A stretch of 64,000 nucleotides of DNA from Rhodococcus sp. KRD197 (GTDB taxonomy: Bacteria > Actinomycetota > Actinomycetes > Mycobacteriales > Mycobacteriaceae): NCBI RefSeq assembly GCF_017168235.1, contig NZ_JABFAO010000072.1, forward strand, positions 1-64,000, read 5' to 3'. The translations under genes and the position numbers were made by a program. The notes beneath the pieces are model-generated. The model saw only the letters and a list, made by a program, of their open reading frames with translations, did no database searches and was not told the DNA's origin. This document shows positions 17,120 through 25,507 of the stretch, in pieces (within the stretch, counting starts at the first letter, position 1; the number at the start of each line of letters is the position of its first letter).

Positions 17120-17146
17120 TGTCGAGAACGCGAGTAGGGCTTCGTC
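17120..17146 (+). promoter_or_regulatory. ECF42-type promoter of the YCII/ECF operon
   Basis: TGTCGA at 17120-17125 and CGTC at 17143-17146 are 17 bases apart. This equals the signature known for ECF42 sigma factors (TGTCGA at -35, CG[A/T]C at -10). It lies 50 bases before the YCII gene, so the ECF factor probably transcribes its own operon. Confidence 0.65.
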
Positions 17147-17196
17147 CCAGGGCTGGATGCGGCCATACCGGCTGCACGAAGCGAAGGAGAATCACC

Positions 17197-17604
17197 ATGG
17201 CGAAGTACCTACTTCTCAAGCACTACCGCGGCGCTCCGGCAGCGGTGAACAACATCCCCATGGATCAGTGGACCCCTCAGGAAGTCGACGCTCACATGAA
17301 GTTCATGAGCGATTTCGCCACCGAGCTGGTGGGGTCGGGCGAGTTCGTCGACGGCCAGGCACTTTCGCCGGAGGGGACGTTCGTGCGGTACGACGGCCCA
17401 GGTCGACCGCCCGTCACCGACGGCCCGTTCGCGGAGACCAAGGATCTGATCGCGGGCTGGATGGTCATCGACGTGGACAGCTACGACCGCGCACTCGAAC
17501 TGGCGGCCGAGCTGTCTTCGGCACCGGGGGCAGGCGGAGAGCCGATCCATGAATGGCTCGAGATCCGCCCGTTTCTGAGCGCACCGGCGACGGTCACGGA
17601 GTAG
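17197..17604 (+). CDS. YCII-related (DGPF-type) domain protein
   Basis: A small (135-residue) dimeric alpha/beta-barrel protein of the YCII/DGPF family. It starts KYLLLKHYRG and contains the VTDGPFAETKDLIAGW motif (residues ~78-93) that names the DGPF group. AAGGAG lies 7 bases before the ATG. The sigma factor gene follows 18 bases downstream; this gene pair is the defining context of ECF42 sigma factors, for which DGPF proteins are the typical partner and target. Its biochemical activity is not established; roles in signalling or oxidative stress have been suggested for the group. Confidence 0.9.
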   Translation: MAKYLLLKHYRGAPAAVNNIPMDQWTPQEVDAHMKFMSDFATELVGSGEFVDGQALSPEGTFVRYDGPGRPPVTDGPFAETKDLIAGWMVIDVDSYDRALELAAELSSAPGAGGEPIHEWLEIRPFLSAPATVTE

Positions 17605-17622
17605 GCGGGGAGGGCGCCGTTC

Positions 17623-18828
17623 ATGGACGCGCTGCGACTGAGGGAGCTGACTCCGGCGGTGATCGGCGTCCTTGTCCGCCGGGGGGTCGACTTCGTGAGC
17701 GCCGAGGATGCCGTGCAGGAAGCACTGATACAGGCCTCCCTCACCTGGTCGGTCGGTATGCCCGACGATCCGAAGAGCTGGATGGTCACGGTGGCATGGC
17801 GCAAGTTTCTCGACGCGCACCGCGCGGAATCCTCGCGTCGCGATCGTGAGGAACGAGTGCACGCCGAGCCACCGCCCGGGCCCACCGAGACGGCCGACGA
17901 CACTCTGCAGTTGTTGTTTCTGTGCGCCCACCCCTCATTGACTCCGACCTCCGCTGTCGCTCTGACACTCCGGGCAGTAGGCGGATTGACAACCCGGCAG
18001 ATCGCCCAGGCATACCTCGTGCCGGAAGCAACGATGGCGCAGCGCATCAGCCGCGCCAAACGCACTGTCAGCGGTGTGCGTTTCGAGGAACCAGGCGATC
18101 TGCCTACTGTGCGGCGAGTGCTGTACCTGATCTTCAACGAGGGCTACACCGGCGACGTCGATCTGGCGGCAGAGGCGATACGCCTCTGCCGCCAGATGGT
18201 TCGGGTCGCGTCGCAGCGCACACATGACACTGAGCCGCGCACACATGACACTGAATCGGACGGGTTGCTGGCATTGATGCTGCTGCACCATGCTCGTCGG
18301 CCCGCGCGAATCGGCTCCGACGGCAGCCTCGTTCCGTTGGCGCTCCAGGACCGCTCGCTGTGGGATACCTCGCTCATCACCGAGGGCGTCGATATCCTGC
18401 AGCGGGCGCTCGCCCGTGATCGGCTCGGGGAGTTCCAAGCACAGGCTGCCATCGCTGCGCTGCATGCGGACGCCCAACGCGTCGAGGACACCGATTGGGT
18501 GCAGATCGTCGGTTGGTACGACGAGTTGCTCGCACTCACCTCGAGCCCGGTGGTGGAACTCAACCGGGCGGTTGCGGTCGGCGAAGCCGACGGGCCCGCA
18601 GCGGGACTGGCTGCTCTGGCCTTCGTCGACGCAGACATACCACGTCGCGCTGCGGTATCGGCCTACCTGCATAAGAAGGCGGGCGACCTCGATGTTGCGG
18701 CACGCCTGTACGCGGAGGCGGCGCGATCCGCCACGAACCTCGACGAACGGAACCATCTGATCAAACAAGCAGCCAGGACGAGAAGGCTTCGTCAGGATGG
18801 AAACGACACGTCGACGATCAACCCGTGA
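17623..18828 (+). CDS. ECF sigma factor, ECF42 group, with C-terminal extension
   Basis: Extracytoplasmic-function RNA polymerase sigma factor of 401 residues. Region 2 covers residues ~10-80 (VDFVSAEDAVQEALIQA, SWMVTVAWRKFLDAHR) and region 4 covers ~105-150 (GGLTTRQIAQAYLVPEATMA). A C-terminal domain of about 220 residues contains the conserved QIVGWYDELLAL and ELNRAVAVGEADGPAAGL. This SigJ/ECF42-like extension replaces an anti-sigma factor in control of activity. Residues ~199-212 contain a 7-residue tandem duplication (RTHDTEP, RTHDTES). The 3-prime end overlaps the convergent EEP gene by 37 bases. Confidence 0.9.
   Translation: MDALRLRELTPAVIGVLVRRGVDFVSAEDAVQEALIQASLTWSVGMPDDPKSWMVTVAWRKFLDAHRAESSRRDREERVHAEPPPGPTETADDTLQLLFLCAHPSLTPTSAVALTLRAVGGLTTRQIAQAYLVPEATMAQRISRAKRTVSGVRFEEPGDLPTVRRVLYLIFNEGYTGDVDLAAEAIRLCRQMVRVASQRTHDTEPRTHDTESDGLLALMLLHHARRPARIGSDGSLVPLALQDRSLWDTSLITEGVDILQRALARDRLGEFQAQAAIAALHADAQRVEDTDWVQIVGWYDELLALTSSPVVELNRAVAVGEADGPAAGLAALAFVDADIPRRAAVSAYLHKKAGDLDVAARLYAEAARSATNLDERNHLIKQAARTRRLRQDGNDTSTINP
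18216..18257 (+). repeat. In-frame 21-bp tandem duplication inside the ECF gene
   Basis: The 18 bases GCGCACACATGACACTGA start at 18216 and again at 18237, giving two 7-codon units. The unit is recent-looking because it is almost exact at DNA level. Confidence 0.85.
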
Positions 18829-19775
18829 TGATCGGAGCCTTCGACGGTGATCCGCTGCAGCGACTGCGCGTGCGCACCCCGCGTCAGCACGTGATCGATA
18901 CCGATGACCGCAGGAAAACCCTTGTCGGTCGGGTAGGTCGGGATGATGCCGGTGCCCAGTTGGTCTGCGGCGTCGGAGTACCCGGCGTCGAGTAGATCCC
19001 TGAACTGTCGGTGCAGGTAGGTGGTGTTGAAGTCGCCGCTCACCACGACCGGGCTTCCGGTTGCGGCCAGATCTTCGAGGGCGACTCGCAGTGTGTCCAA
19101 CTCGGCAGTCCACACGTCGGGAGGAGTGATGTAGGCGGGCCCCGGATGGACGGCGACGAGGTCGAACGATGTCGGAAAGTCGACGCGTGCTGCGAGATTG
19201 GTGGGCCCGAATCCGTTCAGCTCGCGCATCTCGGCCAGTGGATAGCGGCTGTAGATTCCCGCTCCGGCGCCGCCTGCGTCATCGGGAACGAGGTATTGGT
19301 ACGGCAGCAGATCGTCGAGGCCGAGATCGTTCATCGCCTGTGCGAGCGGGTGGGTCAGCTCCTGAACCGTCAGGGCATCGACGTCATTTTCGCGCACGGT
19401 GGCCACCACACTGCCGGGGTCGGCTTGCCCGAACAGCAGATTTGCCTGCATGATCCGCAGCGTCTGTCCGCGAGGGATCTCATCGTCGGCCACATGTCCG
19501 TCTGCCACATAGAGCGGTCCGACGACCGCCGAGACGACGGCGAGGAGCACGGCTGAGGCGGTGACGAGCATCCACCGTCGGAACACCAGGGAGACCACCA
19601 ACCCGGCCGCGGTCACGGCAATGAGCAGCGGGACGAACGATGCAGCTGCAATCAAGAGATTGATCGGGCGCGATTGAAACATGGAGACGACGGCAACGAT
19701 CCCGACCGCGATACCGCCGAGCCCGACCGCTTGGGCAACGCGTCGCGCGGGCACGTTGTCCCTGGTGAAGCTCAT
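18792..19775 (-). CDS. Membrane-anchored endonuclease/exonuclease/phosphatase (EEP) family protein
   Basis: Three predicted membrane helices occupy residues ~15-90 (for example LLIAAASFVPLLIAVTAAGL). A C-terminal EEP hydrolase domain faces the outside by the usual topology. Catalytic-site pieces are MQANLLFG with Asn, VQELTHP with Glu, VVVSGDFNTT, IDHVLT, and GSDHHGLIVDV at the end. Related actinobacterial proteins are annotated as secreted nucleases or phospholipid phosphodiesterases; the substrate cannot be told. ATG 19775 gives 327 residues and excludes a non-hydrophobic extension. Its end overlaps the convergent sigma-factor gene by 37 bases. Confidence 0.82.
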   Translation of the reverse strand: MSFTRDNVPARRVAQAVGLGGIAVGIVAVVSMFQSRPINLLIAAASFVPLLIAVTAAGLVVSLVFRRWMLVTASAVLLAVVSAVVGPLYVADGHVADDEIPRGQTLRIMQANLLFGQADPGSVVATVRENDVDALTVQELTHPLAQAMNDLGLDDLLPYQYLVPDDAGGAGAGIYSRYPLAEMRELNGFGPTNLAARVDFPTSFDLVAVHPGPAYITPPDVWTAELDTLRVALEDLAATGSPVVVSGDFNTTYLHRQFRDLLDAGYSDAADQLGTGIIPTYPTDKGFPAVIGIDHVLTRGAHAQSLQRITVEGSDHHGLIVDVSFPS

Positions 19776-19837
19776 GACAGACGGTAGCAAACGATGGGCC
19801 GTGGATCCTTCGGCGAGCCCGGGCGGACACGCCGTAT

Positions 19838-19852
19838 TGAAAACGATTATCA
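19838..19852. promoter_or_regulatory. Zur/Fur-like box
   Basis: TGAAAACGATTATCA resembles actinobacterial Zur boxes of the form TGAAAATNATTTTCA. It is an AT-rich interrupted palindrome in a GC-rich gap. It ends 7 bases before the COG0523 ATG, so bound Zur would block transcription or initiation. This fits zinc-repressed expression. Confidence 0.6.
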
Positions 19853-19859
19853 TTAAGGT

Positions 19860-21017
19860 ATGTCCATTGCTGAAACCCGCCCGCTACCGGTCACTGTGCT
19901 GTCCGGTTTCCTCGGAGCGGGAAAAACCACGGTGCTCAATCACATCCTGTCCAACCGCGACGGCTTGCGAGTTGCTGTCATCGTCAACGACATGAGCGAG
20001 ATCAACATCGATGCCCGGCTCATCGACGGATCGATTGCCGGGGACGCCCAGCTGAGTCGAACCGAAGAGAAGCTCGTCGAACTGACCAACGGGTGTATCT
20101 GCTGCACCCTGCGCGAGGACCTCATCGAGACGGTCGGCAGACTCGCCGCTGAGAAACGATTCGACTACCTCGTCATCGAATCGACCGGGATTTCCGAGCC
20201 GATGCCCGTGGCGGCGACGTTCGAGTGGGAATTCGAGGACGGCTTCACGCTGGGTAGCGTCGCGTCGATCGACACGATGGTCACTGTCGTCGACGCCTCC
20301 ACATTTCTCGGCGAAATCGCCAAGGGGGAATCGTTGGCCGACCGCGAGCTCGAAGCAGGAGAGGGTGATTCGCGGTCGATCTCGGATCTGTTGGTCGACC
20401 AGGTCGAGTTCGCGGACGTCATCCTGCTGAGCAAGACCGACCTGGTCAGCTCCACTGCAGCCGGGGCCACCGAGGCGACGTTGCGCCGCCTCAACCCCAG
20501 GGCCGAGATCGTTCGCGTCGATCGCGGATCGGTCGACATCAAGCGCATACTCGACACCGGCCTCTACGACCCCGATGCCGCGGCGCGTGTGTCGGGATGG
20601 GAAGAGGAGCTGACGAGCACCCATACGCCCGAAACCGAGGAGTACGGGATCCGCAGCATGGTCTATCGGTCCGACCGACCGTTCCATCCGCTGCGGTTGT
20701 CCGAAGCGCTGGGGAGACTGCGCGGAGTGTTGCGCAGCAAGGGATTCTGCTGGATCGCCAGCAGGCCCATCCAAGCTGCAGTCTGGTCGCAGGCCGGCCC
20801 GACTCTGATGATCGAGGGTGCTCAGAACTGGGCCGATACCGACATCACTCCGGGGCAGGAGATCGTGTTCATCGGAGTCCGCCTCAGCGAGGACGCCGCA
20901 CGCACCCTGCTGGACCCAGCACTGCTCACCAATGACGAACTGCTGGCCGGACCATCGGCCTGGATCACCTACCCCGACCCCCTCCCGAGGTGGACCGACC
21001 ACCCCGTCCACGCATGA
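19860..21017 (+). CDS. COG0523 GTPase metallochaperone (CobW/YciC/ZagA type)
   Basis: G3E-family GTPase that delivers or handles a metal, probably zinc when zinc is scarce. Walker A is GFLGAGKTT at residues ~16-24, the metal-binding GCICC at residues 78-82 sits inside a longer conserved run, and the G4 motif SKTD is near residue 197. The C-terminal CobW domain follows from about residue 265. The product is 385 residues. The Zur-like box directly before the start supports the low-zinc role over cobalamin synthesis, and no cob genes are nearby. AAGG overlaps the start region, so the message may be nearly leaderless. Confidence 0.88.
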   Translation: MSIAETRPLPVTVLSGFLGAGKTTVLNHILSNRDGLRVAVIVNDMSEINIDARLIDGSIAGDAQLSRTEEKLVELTNGCICCTLREDLIETVGRLAAEKRFDYLVIESTGISEPMPVAATFEWEFEDGFTLGSVASIDTMVTVVDASTFLGEIAKGESLADRELEAGEGDSRSISDLLVDQVEFADVILLSKTDLVSSTAAGATEATLRRLNPRAEIVRVDRGSVDIKRILDTGLYDPDAAARVSGWEEELTSTHTPETEEYGIRSMVYRSDRPFHPLRLSEALGRLRGVLRSKGFCWIASRPIQAAVWSQAGPTLMIEGAQNWADTDITPGQEIVFIGVRLSEDAARTLLDPALLTNDELLAGPSAWITYPDPLPRWTDHPVHA

Positions 21018-21082
21018 GTTTCGGTCATTGCGGCCGGATCGGCAGCCCTGTGACCGTCGGCAGTCTTGTGGCGAGGGGTGAC

Positions 21083-22285
21083 TTACGAGTTGTCGGTCTT
21101 CGCGGGCTCCTCGGCCCCGAGATCCTCGCGCAGCTTCTCGGCGATGTCGTCGTCGATACCGGAGTCCTCGTCCGATCGCAGTGCCATTTGCTCGTTCAGG
21201 TAGCGGAATAGTACGGCGGCCACTGCTGCGGCCGGAACGGCGAGAAACGCTCCGATGATGCCGAAGATCGAGGCGCCGGCGGTGACGGACAGCAACACCA
21301 CGGCCGCGTGCAGGTTCATGGATTTGCTCTGCAGCACCGGCTGCAACACGTTTCCTTCGATCTGCTGTACGACGATGATGATGGCGAGCACGATCAGGGC
21401 GGTGGTGAAGCCGTTTGCCACCAGCGCGACGAGAACTGCGAGTGCTCCGGCGACGAATGCACCGACGATCGGGATGAAGCCACCGAGGAATGTCAGGGTC
21501 ATCAACACCGGGGCCAGCGGCACACCCAGAATCACCAGGCCGATGCCGATGAAGATGGCATCTATGGCGCTGACGATGGCTTGGGTGCGAATGAACCCGC
21601 CGAGTGTGTCCCACATCCGACTGAATACTTCGGCGATGTGTCCGCCCGCTTTGCCGCCGGCGAGGCCGCGCATCCATGGCAGGAAGCGGGGGCCGTCCTT
21701 GACGAAGAAGAACGTCAGTACCAGCACCAGGCCGAGAGTGACCAGCAACGATCCCGCGGTAGCGACACCCGAGAACACTCCGGTCGCGATCACCGCGCCG
21801 CTGTCCTGAAGTTGATCGGCGAGCGCCTGCACCGCATTGTCGATCTGTGCGTCATCGAGGTTGACCGGGGGGCCTTCGAACCACTCCTGCACCTGCGTGA
21901 TGCCTTCGGAGGCGCTGTCCGCCAGCTCAGGCGCCTGGTTCATCACCGACGGCACGATGAAGGCGATGACGCCGGCGAGTACGCCGAGGAAGCCCAACAA
22001 GCTCGTCGCTGCGGCCAGTGCGGGTGGAAATCCGATGCGGCGCAACAGTCGAGTGAATGGCCACAGCACCGTGCACACGATGAGCGCGAGCAGAACGGGG
22101 AGGATGATGACCCACAGTTCGCCGACGATCCATCCGATGACCCACAGGGCTCCGGCTGCAACGAGGATCACGGTCGACCATTTGGCGATCCAGAGACCAC
22201 CTGCTCCGAACAAGGTGTCGCGGCCGCGACGGGTGGAGGCGTTCTCTGTCACGAGGGTCCTTTCGTCTTCATGCTCGTGCGGCAT
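21083..22285 (-). CDS. AI-2E family transporter (UPF0118 permease)
   Basis: Integral membrane protein of about 400 residues with around eight helices. The first pair is WSTVILVAAGALWVIGWIVG, followed by LWVIILPVLLALIVCTVLW. The family core is VLTFFFVKDGPRF, then LTFLGGFIPIVGAFVAGALA, then QQIEGNVLQPVLQSKSMNLH, which identifies the AI-2E exporter superfamily. The C-terminal tail is acidic. ATG 22285 is chosen because the upstream extension is unlike the family. Family members export autoinducer-2 or act as Na+/H+ antiporters; the role here is unknown. It converges with the COG0523 gene. Confidence 0.86.
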   Translation of the reverse strand: MPHEHEDERTLVTENASTRRGRDTLFGAGGLWIAKWSTVILVAAGALWVIGWIVGELWVIILPVLLALIVCTVLWPFTRLLRRIGFPPALAAATSLLGFLGVLAGVIAFIVPSVMNQAPELADSASEGITQVQEWFEGPPVNLDDAQIDNAVQALADQLQDSGAVIATGVFSGVATAGSLLVTLGLVLVLTFFFVKDGPRFLPWMRGLAGGKAGGHIAEVFSRMWDTLGGFIRTQAIVSAIDAIFIGIGLVILGVPLAPVLMTLTFLGGFIPIVGAFVAGALAVLVALVANGFTTALIVLAIIIVVQQIEGNVLQPVLQSKSMNLHAAVVLLSVTAGASIFGIIGAFLAVPAAAVAAVLFRYLNEQMALRSDEDSGIDDDIAEKLREDLGAEEPAKTDNS

Positions 22286-22440
22286 ACCGCAATAATGCCT
22301 GCCCTGACGCCGCGGAGTTCGCGCAGCGGGTCGTTGCACCCCGTCACTCGCTGACAGCGAACACACAGCCACCGTCCAGGCTGGCGGAAGTTTGGGTTGT
22401 TCAGATGGTGTCATCAGCAACAGACGCCCTGGAGGTCAAG

Positions 22441-23364
22441 ATGACGCGCAACACCGACCATGAAGTTCACGAGCACGATCGCGGGCTCGGATACGACTTG
22501 AAGACGCTGGTTTCGCGGCGCAAAGCACTGATGTTCTTCGGTGCGGCCGCGGGGACCTCTGCGCTGGCAGCATGTGCCACCGGCACATCGACGAGCACTT
22601 CTGCAGCGGAGACGACGGCGTCCGCCGCCGAGGCCACGACGGACGCGGCCTCGTGTGTGGCGGCTGCGCCGCAGGAGACAGCGGGGCCGTACCCCGGCGA
22701 CGGCAGCAACGGTCCGAACGTGCTGATCGAATCGGGCATCGTCCGTCAGGACATCACGAGCAGTTTCGGGTCGTACACCGGAACAGCGGAGGGTGTGCCG
22801 ACCACGATCGAGCTGACTCTGCAGGATCTCGCCGCCGAATGCTCGCCCGGCGTGGGCATGGCGGTCTATCTGTGGCATTGCGACCGGGACGGCGAATACT
22901 CGCTCTACAGCGAGTCGGTTGCTGATCAGAACTATCTACGCGGAGTCCAGGTCGCGGACGCAACGGGCACGGTGTCCTTCACCTCGATCTTTCCGGCTTG
23001 CTACGCGGGCCGCTGGCCGCACATTCACTTCGAGGTCTTCGACTCGCTCGAAGCAGCAGTCGCAGGTGAGAACGCTCGTTTGACCTCGCAGATAGCCATT
23101 CCGCAGGACGCGTGCACGACGGTATTCGACTACGACTCCGGGTATTCCCGCAGCATCTCGAACCTGGCCCAGGTGTCCCTCGAATCGGACAACGTGTTCG
23201 GGGACGGCTGGGACGCCGAACTGGCCACGGTGAGCGGGACCCCAGACACCGCGATGGCGCTCTCCATCACGATCGGCGTGGCCGAGAAGTCGGCGAACAC
23301 TGCCGCCGCCCCACCGTCGGGCGGACCAGGCGGCGGCCAACCACCGGAGGGTGGACAGCGCTGA
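22441..23364 (+). CDS. Exported lipoprotein with intradiol ring-cleavage dioxygenase fold
   Basis: Predicted Tat-dependent lipoprotein of 307 residues. The signal has SRRKALMFFG near residue 25 and a lipobox ALAAC near residue 40, followed by a Ser/Thr/Ala-rich linker. The mature domain matches the dioxygenase_C (protocatechuate 3,4-dioxygenase-like) fold. AVYLWHCDRDGEYSLYS carries candidate Tyr/His ligands and CYAGRWPHIHFEVF has the His-x-His pair. The C-terminus is a flexible Gly/Pro tail. GGAGG stands 4 bases before ATG 22441. Secreted members of this family are common in actinobacteria and fungi but have few known substrates. Confidence 0.82.
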   Translation: MTRNTDHEVHEHDRGLGYDLKTLVSRRKALMFFGAAAGTSALAACATGTSTSTSAAETTASAAEATTDAASCVAAAPQETAGPYPGDGSNGPNVLIESGIVRQDITSSFGSYTGTAEGVPTTIELTLQDLAAECSPGVGMAVYLWHCDRDGEYSLYSESVADQNYLRGVQVADATGTVSFTSIFPACYAGRWPHIHFEVFDSLEAAVAGENARLTSQIAIPQDACTTVFDYDSGYSRSISNLAQVSLESDNVFGDGWDAELATVSGTPDTAMALSITIGVAEKSANTAAAPPSGGPGGGQPPEGGQR

Positions 23365-23458
23365 TTTCCGGTCAGCGTGCTGGTTTTCGGTCGACTTCGC
23401 GTTACTGTGACTTGAAGACTCGTGTACTCGAGTCTGTCAACAGGGGGTGCGTGGGTAC

Positions 23459-24760
23459 ATGAGCGTCGACAGAGACACGGGCAGTGCAGCGTGGCGAGCC
23501 GAACTGTGGCCCAGGCCAGATCGCGCAGTCCTCCCAGCTCAGGACCCGTTCTTCGCGGCACCCGAAGGCTTCGAGTCGGCCGAGCCCGGCACCGTGCTCC
23601 GTCACCGCGAGGTCGAGGTTGCACTGTTCGGCACCATCGCCCAGCAGGTCGATGCCTGGCAGTTGCTCTACCGAACCACCGATCTCGACGACCAGCCGCA
23701 GGTGACCGTCACCACGATCCTGCGGCAGCAGGGGGCAGTCGACCCCGATCAGCCACTGCTGTCCTATCAGTGCGCGATCGACGCGGTATCGGAGCGCTGT
23801 TTCCCCTCGTATGCGCTGCAGCGAGGCGCGAAAGCCTGGGGCGCGGTGCCTCAGTTCGAGTTCGCGATCGTTCTGCACGCCCTGCGTCGTGGATGGGTGG
23901 TGTCCCTGCCCGACCACGAGGGCCCCGACGGCCGCTGGGGCGCCCCGCGCGAGCCGGGCTTCTTCACACTGGACGCGGTCAGGGCCGCGCTGGACTTCGC
24001 ACCCCTCGACTTGAGAATCGACACGTCCGTCGGACTGTGGGGGTACTCCGGTGGTGGGCTGGCTACCTCGTGGGCGGCCGAGATGGCGCCCGAGTACGCG
24101 CCCGAACTCCGCATCGTCGGAGCGGCCCTGGGATCGCCCGTCGGGGATCCGGCATCGGCGTTCATACGACTAAACGCCACGCTGCATGCCGGGCTCCCCA
24201 CGCTCGTCGTCGGGGGGCTGCGCCGCGCATATCCCGAACTCGACCGAATCGTGCGGGAGCACGTCAATGCCGAGGGTCTGGCATTGCTCGACTCGGTGGA
24301 CGATCTCACCACGGTCGCTGCGGTGAAGAAGCTCGCCTATCACGACCTGGACAAGTACATCGACCTTCCCTTGGCCGACTTGCTGGCCAAGCCCGAAATC
24401 CTGGAAGTGTTCGAGGCCATCCAGCCGGGCCGCACCTCGCCGTCGGTGCCGATGCTCGTCGTGCAAGCCGTGCACGATCAGATCATCGCGGTGGACGACG
24501 TCGACGGTCAGGTCGATCGGTACCTCGACCACGGTGTGCACGTGACCTACCTGCGGGACCGGCTCAGTGAACACCTGACGTTGCATCCACTGGCGATGCC
24601 GCTCACCCTGGACTGGCTCCAGGACCGGTTCGACGGACATGCGCTCCCGGCGTCGGGAATCACGACGGTGTGGTCGACGGCTGCTTCGCTCGGAGCGGTG
24701 CGAGACCTTCTTTCTTTGGCTTGGTCGACGGCTACTGCGGTGTTCGGCCGCCGTCTCTGA
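23459..24760 (+). CDS. LIP-family (secretory lipase) alpha/beta hydrolase
   Basis: Ester hydrolase of the LIP family (433 residues from ATG 23459; GTG 23447 is an alternative). The nucleophile elbow is GLWGYSGGG with Ser197. The likely acid is Asp340 in QAVHDQ and the base is His372 in LSEHLTLH. Family members are normally secreted lipases of fungi and mycolata that act on triacylglycerols or mycolate esters. Here no signal peptide is visible: the N-terminus is polar (SVDRDTGSAAWRAEL). It may be cytoplasmic or leave by another path. It is a single gene between two unrelated ones. Confidence 0.83.
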   Translation: MSVDRDTGSAAWRAELWPRPDRAVLPAQDPFFAAPEGFESAEPGTVLRHREVEVALFGTIAQQVDAWQLLYRTTDLDDQPQVTVTTILRQQGAVDPDQPLLSYQCAIDAVSERCFPSYALQRGAKAWGAVPQFEFAIVLHALRRGWVVSLPDHEGPDGRWGAPREPGFFTLDAVRAALDFAPLDLRIDTSVGLWGYSGGGLATSWAAEMAPEYAPELRIVGAALGSPVGDPASAFIRLNATLHAGLPTLVVGGLRRAYPELDRIVREHVNAEGLALLDSVDDLTTVAAVKKLAYHDLDKYIDLPLADLLAKPEILEVFEAIQPGRTSPSVPMLVVQAVHDQIIAVDDVDGQVDRYLDHGVHVTYLRDRLSEHLTLHPLAMPLTLDWLQDRFDGHALPASGITTVWSTAASLGAVRDLLSLAWSTATAVFGRRL

Positions 24761-24790
24761 CTTCAGGCATGTCCTACTAGCATTCGTGCA

Positions 24791-25462
24791 ATGGCAGCGC
24801 ACTTACGGTCTCGATCGATGTTGCTGTTTCTGTCGTTCGGCGCGGGTGCAACCGATGCGTTCGCGTTCCTGGCGTTGGGTGGCATTTTCACCGCCAACAT
24901 GACGGGCAATCTTGTGCTCGTCGGGCTTGTGGGTCGCGAGGATTATGTTCATACGCTCATCGGGGCGTCGGTGGCGATCGCAGTGTTCTTCGCGGTGCTG
25001 TTCGCCGGATTCCGGAGTGCGTACCGCGACGGTGCTTCTGCGGCGCGCACGACCATGTGGATGCTCGGGGTGGCTGCGTCGATGCAGTGCGCGGCGGTGG
25101 CAGGGTGGTGGACTCTGGGCGGCCCGACCGACACTGTCCTGGTCGGGGGGCTCATTTCGCTGTCCGCCGCTGCGATGGCGCTGCAGACGGTGGTTGCGCG
25201 CACCTCGACGGTGGGTGGTGGGTTGTCGACGACCTTCGTGACGGGAACGCTCGTCAACATCGTCGACGATCTCGCTCGCGGTGATCACCGCTACCTGGTG
25301 CTGCGGATGGGTGCGATCGTGGCCCTGGTGATCGGGGCGTTCGTCGGTGCTCTCGCGATTCTGGTCGCGCCCGCACTGGGACCGGTGGTGCCGGCAGTGA
25401 CGGGGTGCGCTGCGTTCGCGATCAGCGTTGGCGCCGTGCGTCGTCTCCGGCACCCGCAGTAG
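24791..25462 (+). CDS. DUF1275 (YoaK-like) membrane protein
   Basis: A 223-residue integral membrane protein with about six helices. The family signature is near the start: AGATDAFAFLALGGIFTANM, then TGNLVLVG, residues ~17-44. A matching pattern GLSTTFVTGTLVN occurs in the second half. DUF1275 proteins have no settled function; a transporter role is assumed. Its stop lies immediately before a strong hairpin shared with the convergent gene. Confidence 0.86.
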   Translation: MAAHLRSRSMLLFLSFGAGATDAFAFLALGGIFTANMTGNLVLVGLVGREDYVHTLIGASVAIAVFFAVLFAGFRSAYRDGASAARTTMWMLGVAASMQCAAVAGWWTLGGPTDTVLVGGLISLSAAAMALQTVVARTSTVGGGLSTTFVTGTLVNIVDDLARGDHRYLVLRMGAIVALVIGAFVGALAILVAPALGPVVPAVTGCAAFAISVGAVRRLRHPQ

Positions 25463-25497
25463 CGCGGCCGGGTGCCCGTTCGCCACACCCGGCCGCG
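25463..25497. terminator. Bidirectional terminator hairpin
   Basis: CGCGGCCGGGTG (25463-25474) and CACCCGGCCGCG (25486-25497) form a perfect 12-bp GC-rich stem with an 11-base loop between two convergent genes. No T-tract is visible, as is usual in actinobacteria. Confidence 0.75.
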
Positions 25498-25507
25498 TCG
25501 GCCTGCG

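Noticed and set aside
19884-21677. Minus-strand open frame of 597 codons
   Set aside because: It runs antisense through the COG0523 gene and into the AI-2E gene, is rich in Arg, His and Gly with no family features, and is the usual shadow of a GC-rich gene.
24803-25486. Minus-strand open frame opposite the DUF1275 gene
   Set aside because: Its product is a His/Arg-rich shadow with no hydrophobic pattern, while the plus frame has the DUF1275 signature and membrane helices.
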